Assembly: GCF_900142775.1 (NCBI RefSeq)
Contig: NZ_FRCC01000010.1
Location: forward strand, 56,942 to 120,941
Source of the DNA: Flavobacterium flevense
GTDB lineage: Bacteria > Bacteroidota > Bacteroidia > Flavobacteriales > Flavobacteriaceae
Direction: 5' to 3'
DNA length: 64,000 nucleotides
Shown here: positions 36,067 to 44,296 of the stretch, piece after piece
How positions within the stretch are numbered: the stretch's first letter is position 1
How the letters are laid out: each line of letters starts with the position of its first letter
The notes under the pieces: generated by a model
The model's database searches: none
Told to the model about the DNA's origin: nothing
What the model saw: the letters and a program-made list of their open reading frames with translations, nothing else
Translations under genes and position numbers: made by a program

Positions 36067-39000
36067 ATGATGAGTGTTAAAGCTTGGCAAGAGGAGGTAA
36101 TTATCCCTACATACGAAATTGGTAAAGCCGAAAAAAATCCTATTTTTCTTGAAAAAAGGGTTTATCAGGGAAGTAGTGGGGTAGTTTATCCGTATCCTGT
36201 GGTGGAGAAAATTGAAGATGAAAAAAAAGATAAAAGCTATCAGGCAGTTTATCTGGAAAATGAATATATCAAGGTGATGATTTTGCCTGAGTTAGGCGGT
36301 CGTGTGCAAATGGCGTATGACAAAATAAAACAGCGTCATTTTATTTATTACAATCAGGTGATTAAACCGGCTCTTGTAGGACTTACAGGACCATGGATTT
36401 CGGGCGGTATCGAATTCAACTGGCCACAACACCACCGTCCGAGTACTTTTTTACCAGTAGATTATACTATTGAAAACAATGCCGATGGCAGTATTACCGT
36501 TTGGGTAAGCGAAAACGAAAAGATGTTCCATCAAAAAGGGATGGCAGGATTTACGTTACATCCCGGAAAAGCCTATTTAGAAATCAAAGGAAAACTGTAT
36601 AATCCAATGCCTGTTCCCCAAACATTCCTGTGGTGGGCAAATCCTGCTGTGGCGGTGAACGAACATTATCAATCGGTTTTTCCGCCGGATGTACATGCCG
36701 TTTTTGACCATGGAAAACGTGATGTTTCCACATTCCCAATTGCAACAGGAACGTATTATAAAATAGATTATTCGGCTGGAGTTGATATTTCGAATTATAA
36801 AAATATCCCAGTTCCTACTTCTTATATGGCTATCAATTCGGATTTTAACTTCGTAGGAGGTTATGAGAATGACACTAAAGCTGGTGTTCTTCATGTGGCC
36901 AATCATCATATTTCGCCGGGAAAAAAGCAATGGACCTGGGGAAATGGCGATTTTGGAAAAGCCTGGGACAGAAATCTTACTGATGAAGACGGTCCTTACA
37001 TCGAATTGATGGCAGGAGTTTATACGGATAATCAGCCCGATTTTAGCTGGATGCAACCTTATGAGGAAAAAACATTCACCCAATATTTTCTGCCGTATCG
37101 CGAACTGGGTGTAGTGAAAAATGCTTCACAGGATTTGCTTTTAAATATGGATAAGGATGGCGATAAAGCTATTGTAAAGATTTTTGCTACTTCATTACAT
37201 AAAAAAGCCAGAGTAGTGCTCGAAGGTTTTTTCGAAGAAATATTGGATTTAAGTCCGGAGCAGGTTTTCGAACACGAAATCTCAGTTGGTGACATTAGTC
37301 TGATTGATTTAAAGTTAGTCGTTTACTCTGAAAAAGGCAGAGAATTGTTAAGTATTAAAGCGGAAGAACAAGAAGCAAAGGAAACTCCTGAAGCTGCAAA
37401 ACCGGCTTTTTCTCCTGAAGAAACGCCTACTTGTGAGCAATTGTATCTTACAGGATTGCATTTAGAACAATACCGTCATGCTACTTATGTTGCTACGGAT
37501 TATTATCAGGAAGCCCTGAAACGAGATCCATCTGATGTGAGAAATAATAATGCAATGGGACTTTGGTTGCTGCGTCGTGGGAAATTTGCCGAATCGGAAA
37601 AGTATTTCCAAGCGGCTATTGATACCCAATTGCAACGCAACCCAAATCCGTATGACGGAGAACCACGTTACAATTTAGGATTAGCATTGCAGTATCAGGG
37701 AAAAAATAAAGAAGCCTACGCTGCATTTTATAAATCCTGTTGGAATGCTGCCATGCAGGATGCTGGCTATTTTGGTTGTGCACAAATTTCTTGTGTTCAG
37801 GATAATTTGACTGATGCGCTTTATGAAGTTGATAAATCTTTAAGCCGCAACTGGCACAATCACAAAGCACGTACGTTGAAAACGGCTATTTTAAGAAAAT
37901 CAGGAAGAGAAAAAGAAGCTTTAACACTGATTGAAGATTCTTTGAAAATAGATTTGTTCAATTTTGGATGTCGTTTTGAAGAATACTTGATTTCAAATTC
38001 GGTTGCTGCTTTGGAAGAAATGAATCGATTGATGCGTGGCGAAATTCATAATTATGAAGTGGTAGCACTGGATTATATCGCAGCAGGAATGTACGATGAA
38101 GCTGTTTTGTTGTTGGAAGAAGGAATCAAAGTTTGTCCAACAACACCCATGACGTATTACTACATGGGGTGGGCATTGCATTTAGCCAACAAAGATGCTA
38201 AAGCAGCATTTGAAGCAGCGGCAAGTCATGCACCGGAATATTGTTTCCCTAATCGTTTGGAAGCTATTTCAGCATTAGAAACAGCACAGAAAATCAATCC
38301 AAGCGATTCCAAAGCACCTTATTATTTAGGGAATTTATGGTATGACAAACGCCAATATCCGGAAGCGATTGCGTGTTGGGAAAAGTCGGTTACAATTGAC
38401 GGCACATTCCCTACGGTGGTGAGAAATCTTTCGTTAGCGTATTTTAATAAATTGCAACAGGAAGAAAAAGCCGTTGAATATCTGGAAAAAGCCTTTTCAT
38501 TGGATACTACTGATTCCCGCATCTTGATGGAACTGGATCAATTGTACAAGCGTCTTTGCAAACCACACGCAGAGCGATTAGCATTTTTAGATAAACATTT
38601 TAATCTGGTACAACAGCGTGATGATGTTTATCTTGAATACGTTACATTGTGTAACCAGTTAGGGGATTATGCCAAAGCAATTACTCTAATTGATAATCGT
38701 ATTTTTCATCCATGGGAAGGTGGCGAAGGAAAAGTTCCGGCACAATATCAATTAGCAAGAGTCGAATTGGCGAAACAACATTTGGATAAAAAAGAATACA
38801 AAGAAGCTATTCAGTTATTGAACGAATGCCTGGAATATCCGCATAATTTGGGTGAAGGAAAATTATATGGCGCACAGGAAAATGACTTCCATTATTGGTT
38901 GGGTTGTGCTTATGAAGGTTTGGAACAATTGGATGAAGCTCGAAAGTATTGGGAATTAGCCAAAGACGGAAATACAGAACCTGCGGCAGCCATTTTCTAT

Positions 39001-39345
39001 AATGATCAAAAACCGGACAAAATATTTTATCAGGGATTAGCATTATTGAAATTAAACCGGGGAACCGAAGCCCAACAACGTTTTGATTCTTTGATTGCTT
39101 TTGGAGAAAAACATTTAAACGAAACCATAAAATTGGATTATTTTGCTGTTTCTTTACCAGACTTATTAATTTGGGAAGATGATTTGACTTTCCGAAATAA
39201 AATCCATTGTCATTACATGCTTGGATTGGGAAATTATGGATTAGATAATTTGGCTACAGCCAAAACACATTTAGCGGAAGCTGCAAAAATGGATGTAAAC
39301 CATCAGGGAGTTCAGGTACATTCGGCAAAATTTCAAAATTTATAA
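36067..39345 (+). CDS. DUF5107 domain protein with TPR repeats
   Basis: A 1092-residue protein with no signal peptide, hence probably cytoplasmic. The N-terminal DUF5107 domain (about 35-340) contains YIKVMILPELGGRVQMAYD and WISGGIEFNWPQHHRP, a mutarotase-like beta-sandwich pattern with conserved His. From about residue 460 to the end, tetratricopeptide repeats dominate, such as AMGLWLLRRGKFAESEKYFQ and APYYLGNLWYDKRQYPEAI. Function is not established; proteins of this architecture often sit beside glycosidases. A role in handling or processing an internalised sugar is a reasonable inference. The gene lies 62 bp after the porter gene and 2 bp before the first GH35 gene. Confidence 0.85.
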   Translation: MMSVKAWQEEVIIPTYEIGKAEKNPIFLEKRVYQGSSGVVYPYPVVEKIEDEKKDKSYQAVYLENEYIKVMILPELGGRVQMAYDKIKQRHFIYYNQVIKPALVGLTGPWISGGIEFNWPQHHRPSTFLPVDYTIENNADGSITVWVSENEKMFHQKGMAGFTLHPGKAYLEIKGKLYNPMPVPQTFLWWANPAVAVNEHYQSVFPPDVHAVFDHGKRDVSTFPIATGTYYKIDYSAGVDISNYKNIPVPTSYMAINSDFNFVGGYENDTKAGVLHVANHHISPGKKQWTWGNGDFGKAWDRNLTDEDGPYIELMAGVYTDNQPDFSWMQPYEEKTFTQYFLPYRELGVVKNASQDLLLNMDKDGDKAIVKIFATSLHKKARVVLEGFFEEILDLSPEQVFEHEISVGDISLIDLKLVVYSEKGRELLSIKAEEQEAKETPEAAKPAFSPEETPTCEQLYLTGLHLEQYRHATYVATDYYQEALKRDPSDVRNNNAMGLWLLRRGKFAESEKYFQAAIDTQLQRNPNPYDGEPRYNLGLALQYQGKNKEAYAAFYKSCWNAAMQDAGYFGCAQISCVQDNLTDALYEVDKSLSRNWHNHKARTLKTAILRKSGREKEALTLIEDSLKIDLFNFGCRFEEYLISNSVAALEEMNRLMRGEIHNYEVVALDYIAAGMYDEAVLLLEEGIKVCPTTPMTYYYMGWALHLANKDAKAAFEAAASHAPEYCFPNRLEAISALETAQKINPSDSKAPYYLGNLWYDKRQYPEAIACWEKSVTIDGTFPTVVRNLSLAYFNKLQQEEKAVEYLEKAFSLDTTDSRILMELDQLYKRLCKPHAERLAFLDKHFNLVQQRDDVYLEYVTLCNQLGDYAKAITLIDNRIFHPWEGGEGKVPAQYQLARVELAKQHLDKKEYKEAIQLLNECLEYPHNLGEGKLYGAQENDFHYWLGCAYEGLEQLDEARKYWELAKDGNTEPAAAIFYNDQKPDKIFYQGLALLKLNRGTEAQQRFDSLIAFGEKHLNETIKLDYFAVSLPDLLIWEDDLTFRNKIHCHYMLGLGNYGLDNLATAKTHLAEAAKMDVNHQGVQVHSAKFQNL

Positions 39346-39347
39346 AA

Positions 39348-41768
39348 ATGAAAATCACAAAATTTAATGCAATAATTGGAGTTTTTCTATTTGTTTCGGT
39401 TTCATTATCAGCTCAAAATAATTATTCGATTGATATAACCAAAGTCAAAACCGATGTAAAACGAGGTCATCTTGATCTAGGTGGAAGCAATGCTAAAGGT
39501 GACAAAATTGAAGTAAATAGTTTTTATCTGGAGCGAAATGGCAAACCTTTTATTCCGGTTATTGGGGAGTTTCATTTCAGTCGTTATCCGCATCAATATT
39601 GGGATGAGCAGCTGAAAAAGATGAAAGCTGGTGGAATTACCGTTGTAGCAACGTATGTTTTTTGGAACATGCACGAATTCAAAGAAGGTAAATTTGATTG
39701 GACAGCCGATTTGAATGTTCGAAAATTCACAGAACTATGTGCTAAAAATGGTTTAGAAGTTATCATGCGTATTGGACCTTTTGCTCATGGCGAAATCCGT
39801 AACGGTGGTTTACCGGATTGGTTGTATGGTCGTCCTATTGATGTAAGAAGCAACGATCAGGTGTATTTGTATTATGTAAACCGATTGTATCAGGAAATTG
39901 GCAAACAACTGAAAGGATTGCTGTTTAAAGATAACGGTCCTATTATTGGGGTACAATTAGAAAATGAATACCAGCATTCAACAGCGCCTTGGGGATTTAC
40001 GTATCAGGATGCTCCTAAAGAACGCACTGTCGCAGGACGCGATAAAAAGATTATTCAGGATGGTGTGGGTGTCAATACTATGGGGAATGAGTTTGCCGAT
40101 GTAGGGAAAGACCACATGAAAACGCTTAAGAAACTGGCTATTGATGCGGGCTTAGTAGCACCTATTTATACTGCGACAGGTTGGGGTTATGCCACGATTG
40201 TCGAAAAAGGTTCAATTCCAGTTATGGCGGGTTATGCCTATCCGTTCTGGACCGCTGGAAACAGTCCGTCACCATTTTACTTGTTTAAAAATATCCATCA
40301 GCAACCGGATTATGCTCCTGTAAGTTATGATGTCAATTTATACCCATCATTGGCGGCAGAATTAGGAACCGGAATGGCAGTCACTTACTCCAGACGTCCA
40401 CGTGTTTTGGGAGAAAGTTTCCTGCCTATGATGGTTCGTACGGTGGGAAGTGGAACTAACGGACTTGGGTTTTACATGTATCATGGGGGAACTACACCTT
40501 CTATTGGGAATTATTTTTTTACCGAAGGAGCGGGACTTCATAATAAATCGTATGATTATCAGGCTCCAATTGGCGAATTTGGAAATGTAAGCAGCGGCTA
40601 TTATCCTTTAAAATTGATGAATTACTTTTTGAAAAGCTATGGTAACGATTTAGCACCTTTATACCCAATATTGCCTTCGACTAATGACAGTATCAAAGCT
40701 ACTGATACTAGTACTTTGCGTTATGCTGTAAGAGGAGATGGCGACAAAGGTTATTTGTTCATGCACAATTTTCAGGATCATTTAGAAACGAAAGATTTAA
40801 AAGATTTAAAAATTGATATTGCTACCCAATCAGGTGCAATAACTTTTCCTCAGACAGGAACTTTTACATTAAAATCGGGCAGTTCGGCGATTTTTCCTTT
40901 TAATGTTAATTATGACGGGATTGCGATTCGTATGGCAACGGTACAGCCGTTTTGCCGTTTTACAAATACGAATAAAAAGTACAATGTGATGGTTTCTATT
41001 GATGGTATTGCTCCTGAAATTGTTCTTAAAGGAATAGTAAAGGTAAATGGGATTAAAACATTAATTAGAAATGGAAACACTGTTGTAGTTTGTGCAGCAG
41101 GAAAAACAAATACTTTCGAAATAAACGACGTTTCATTTTTAGTTTTACCCAAAAGTGAAGCAGAAAAAGCATATTTGATAGGTGAAAATAATAATCAAAA
41201 ATTAGTGGTAAGTGAGGCAGTAGTATTAGATGATACCGGAAAAATAACGTTGGTTAGTAATAATCAGGAACAAATTGATTTTTATACTTTTCCGGCTTCC
41301 GCCAATGTCACTTCTGTGGATGGAAAAGTGACGAAAGGTAAATCAGCAATTAAAAATATCAGCACTTGGAAAGTGAGTGTACCTAAAGCAGCTGCCGGTA
41401 TTCAATTGATTCAGGCTGATAACAGTCATTTTGTGCTAAAAGCGGGCAGTCTTGATTTATCGAAAGTAAATGATGTTTTCATCACTTTTGATTACCGTGG
41501 CGATCGTGGAATTTGTATGATGAATGGTGAGCTGCAAACAGACGATCTTTATACCAGCAAGCCCTGGACAATAGGTTTAAAAAGATATCAGGAAGCTTTA
41601 AAAACAACAGATATGTATTTTTATTTTATGCCAATGCAAAAAGACGCTCCCTATTTGAGTTATCTGGACAAAAAAGTAGTACCTGATTTTAGTGATAAAA
41701 AAAGCTTTCTGGAAGTAAAACAGCCTCAAATTTCAGTTGAATATAAGGTGGATGTTGAGTTTAAGTAA
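39348..41768 (+). CDS. GH35 beta-galactosidase-like glycosidase (1)
   Basis: An 806-residue exported enzyme with a Sec signal peptide ending near SLSAQ (about residue 22). The catalytic barrel carries IGEFHFSRYPHQYWDEQL, the acid/base Glu207 in VQLENEYQ, and a likely nucleophile Glu338 in AAELGTGM. The second active-site region differs from the canonical EYWTGWFD form seen in the next GH35 enzyme. This points to a different substrate or linkage, so the beta-galactosidase label is a family-level guess. C-terminal beta domains (about 560-800) follow. It is co-transcribed with the DUF5107 gene. Confidence 0.88.
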   Translation: MKITKFNAIIGVFLFVSVSLSAQNNYSIDITKVKTDVKRGHLDLGGSNAKGDKIEVNSFYLERNGKPFIPVIGEFHFSRYPHQYWDEQLKKMKAGGITVVATYVFWNMHEFKEGKFDWTADLNVRKFTELCAKNGLEVIMRIGPFAHGEIRNGGLPDWLYGRPIDVRSNDQVYLYYVNRLYQEIGKQLKGLLFKDNGPIIGVQLENEYQHSTAPWGFTYQDAPKERTVAGRDKKIIQDGVGVNTMGNEFADVGKDHMKTLKKLAIDAGLVAPIYTATGWGYATIVEKGSIPVMAGYAYPFWTAGNSPSPFYLFKNIHQQPDYAPVSYDVNLYPSLAAELGTGMAVTYSRRPRVLGESFLPMMVRTVGSGTNGLGFYMYHGGTTPSIGNYFFTEGAGLHNKSYDYQAPIGEFGNVSSGYYPLKLMNYFLKSYGNDLAPLYPILPSTNDSIKATDTSTLRYAVRGDGDKGYLFMHNFQDHLETKDLKDLKIDIATQSGAITFPQTGTFTLKSGSSAIFPFNVNYDGIAIRMATVQPFCRFTNTNKKYNVMVSIDGIAPEIVLKGIVKVNGIKTLIRNGNTVVVCAAGKTNTFEINDVSFLVLPKSEAEKAYLIGENNNQKLVVSEAVVLDDTGKITLVSNNQEQIDFYTFPASANVTSVDGKVTKGKSAIKNISTWKVSVPKAAAGIQLIQADNSHFVLKAGSLDLSKVNDVFITFDYRGDRGICMMNGELQTDDLYTSKPWTIGLKRYQEALKTTDMYFYFMPMQKDAPYLSYLDKKVVPDFSDKKSFLEVKQPQISVEYKVDVEFK

Positions 41769-41882
41769 ATATATATTTTCATCAAACATCAAATTTGGCT
41801 GATTCAAAATAGCCGCCATTGGATAATGAATTAATATCTAATCTAAGAAACTGAAAGTAATCTGAAAATAAGGATATTTAAT

Positions 41883-41913
41883 TTGGGTTTACTACAAGGT
41901 AAATGTATTTTTG
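41883..41913 (+). promoter_or_regulatory. Bacteroidota-type promoter before the second GH35 gene
   Basis: TTG (41883-41885) and TATTTTTG (41906-41913) are 20 bp apart and fit the TTG-N17-23-TAnnTTTG consensus, 24 bp before the start codon. The second half of the locus may therefore be transcribed on its own as well as by read-through. Confidence 0.6.
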
Positions 41914-41937
41914 AAAAAAAAAGATTACTATTAATAT

Positions 41938-44286
41938 ATGAAAATATCAAAAATAATTCTCGCTATTGCTTTTTTAATGACCTTGGCAACTCAAGCGCAA
42001 ATTGCTGGAAAAGCCGGAACTTTTGAGGCTGGAGAAAAAACATTTCTATTGAACGGAAAACCATTTCTAGTGCGTGCTGGTGAAATCCATTTTCCCCGAA
42101 TTCCGCGTGAATATTGGGAACAACGCATTCAAATGTGTAAAGCCATGGGGATGAATACCATTTGTATTTATCTTTTTTGGAATTTTCACGAGCAACAACC
42201 GGATCAATTTGATTTTACAGGTCAAAAAGACGTAGCCGAATTTGTGAGACTCGTTCAAAAAAACGGAATGTATTGTGTGGTTCGTCCCGGACCTTATGTT
42301 TGTGCAGAATGGGATATGGGCGGTTTGCCTTGGTGGTTATTGAAAAAGAAAGATCTTCAGGTGCGAACGTCTAATGATTCCTATTTTATGGAACGTTCTT
42401 TAAAATATTTGAAAGAAGTAGGGAAACAATTGGCTCCGTACCAAATTCAAAATGGCGGAAATATCATCATGGTTCAGGTCGAAAATGAATATGGTGTTTT
42501 TGGGAATGATGTGGGTTATATGAACCAAATTAAAGATGCTGTTCGTGCTTCAGGATTTGACAAGGTTCAATTGTTCCGTTGCGACTGGAGTTCTAATTTC
42601 TTCAAATACGATGTCGAGGGAGTTTACACTGCATTAAATTTTGGTGCTGGTTCGAATATTGACAAACAGTTTGAAAAGTATAAAGAAATTTATCCGAAAG
42701 CGCCGCTTATGTGCAGCGAATATTGGACGGGTTGGTTTGATTATTGGGGTAGAGCGCATGAAACCCGATCCATCAGCAGTTTTATAGGCAGTTTAAAAGA
42801 CATGCTGGATCGCAATATATCTTTTAGTTTGTATATGGCGCATGGTGGAACTTCTTTTGGACAATGGGGCGGAGCAAATTCACCTCCTTTTGGTGCGATG
42901 GTTTCTTCTTATGATTACAATGCTCCCATTAATGAAGCGGGACAACCTACAGACAAGTTTTATGCGGTGCGTGATTTAATGAAAAATTATCTGAATCCGG
43001 GTGAAACCATTCCGGAACCGCCAGCCAATTATCTGGTGATTTCGATTCCTAAGATTACATTTAATGAATCGGCATCGCTTTTTGAAAATCTTCCAAAAGC
43101 CAATAAATCGGAATTAATCCAACCGATGGAAAATTTTGACCAGGGTTGGGGACGCATTTTGTATCGTACTAAATTACCGGAAAGTGCCACTTCATTTGAT
43201 ATAAAAATTACAGATTTGCATGATTGGGCAGCTATTTATGTCAATGGAAAACTGATAGGAAATTTAGATCGTCGTAAAGATCAGAACACCCTAAAAATAC
43301 CTGCAGCAAAAAAAGGCGATGTTCTGGATATTTTAGTAGATGCTTTGGGGCGGGTTAATTATGGAAAAACGATTATTGACCGCAAAGGAATTACTGAAAA
43401 AGTAGAAATGTTGGTGGGTTCCACCGCTACTAATCTGACTAATTGGGAAGTTTTTAATTTTCCGGTTGATTATGATTTTCAGAAGAAAATGAAATTCAAA
43501 AAAACCAAAGCCAATGGTCCAGCCTGGTACAGAGCTACTTTCGAATTGAATGCTGTAGGCGATACTTATATCGATATGAGTTCATGGGGTAAAGGAATGG
43601 TTTGGGTAAATGGCTATAATTTGGGTCGTTATTGGAAAATTGGACCACAACAAACCTTGTTTATGCCTGGATGTTGGTTGAAAAAAGGAAAAAATGAGAT
43701 TATCATTCTTGATTTAGAAGCTCCAAAACAAGCTCAGGTTGCAGGAGTAACGGTTCCAGTTTTAGACAAAATTGTAGTAGACGAATCGCTTTTGCACCGT
43801 AAAAAAGGTGAAACTTTGGATTTATCTGCTGAAACTCCGGCTTATGAAGGAGAGTTAAGCAGTGGTCAGGGTTGGAAAGAAGTCATTTTCGAAAAAGAAT
43901 TCGAAGGGCAGTATTTTTGTTTTGAAGCCTTAAATTCTCACAATCCTAAAGATACCAGCAGCAGTATTGCTGAAATGGAATTAATTGGCGCCGATGGTTT
44001 GCCAGTCAATCGTTCTAAATGGAAAATTGCGTATGCAGATAGCGAAGAAGTCTCGGTAGGAAATTATTCGGCTGAAAAAATATTCGACCAACAGGAGTCT
44101 ACTTTTTGGTCGACTGCTTGGACCGTTTCAAAAACGCCACATCCGCATCAGCTTGTTGTAAACATGGAAGAGACCGTTAAAATTAAAGGATTTAAATACC
44201 TGCCCCGTACAGATAAAAGTACCAATGGAAATGTAAAAACTTATCGTTTTTATATTAAACCAAGCTCATTTACAATTAAAAAATAA
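41938..44286 (+). CDS. GH35 beta-galactosidase (2) with C-terminal discoidin-like domain
   Basis: A 782-residue secreted or periplasmic glycosidase. The signal peptide ends near LATQAQ. The GH35 barrel is canonical: RAGEIHFPRIPREYWEQRI, VRPGPYVCAEWDMGGLPWWL, acid/base Glu184 in VQVENEYG and nucleophile Glu261 in MCSEYWTGWFDYWG. The galactose-binding-like domains contain WVNGYNLGRYWKIGPQQ. The last 140 residues look like an F5/8 type C (discoidin) domain, with WSTAWT and FKYLPR motifs. It releases terminal beta-linked galactose from a glycan. It has its own promoter 24 bp upstream. Confidence 0.93.
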   Translation: MKISKIILAIAFLMTLATQAQIAGKAGTFEAGEKTFLLNGKPFLVRAGEIHFPRIPREYWEQRIQMCKAMGMNTICIYLFWNFHEQQPDQFDFTGQKDVAEFVRLVQKNGMYCVVRPGPYVCAEWDMGGLPWWLLKKKDLQVRTSNDSYFMERSLKYLKEVGKQLAPYQIQNGGNIIMVQVENEYGVFGNDVGYMNQIKDAVRASGFDKVQLFRCDWSSNFFKYDVEGVYTALNFGAGSNIDKQFEKYKEIYPKAPLMCSEYWTGWFDYWGRAHETRSISSFIGSLKDMLDRNISFSLYMAHGGTSFGQWGGANSPPFGAMVSSYDYNAPINEAGQPTDKFYAVRDLMKNYLNPGETIPEPPANYLVISIPKITFNESASLFENLPKANKSELIQPMENFDQGWGRILYRTKLPESATSFDIKITDLHDWAAIYVNGKLIGNLDRRKDQNTLKIPAAKKGDVLDILVDALGRVNYGKTIIDRKGITEKVEMLVGSTATNLTNWEVFNFPVDYDFQKKMKFKKTKANGPAWYRATFELNAVGDTYIDMSSWGKGMVWVNGYNLGRYWKIGPQQTLFMPGCWLKKGKNEIIILDLEAPKQAQVAGVTVPVLDKIVVDESLLHRKKGETLDLSAETPAYEGELSSGQGWKEVIFEKEFEGQYFCFEALNSHNPKDTSSSIAEMELIGADGLPVNRSKWKIAYADSEEVSVGNYSAEKIFDQQESTFWSTAWTVSKTPHPHQLVVNMEETVKIKGFKYLPRTDKSTNGNVKTYRFYIKPSSFTIKK

Positions 44287-44296
44287 ATATAATCTA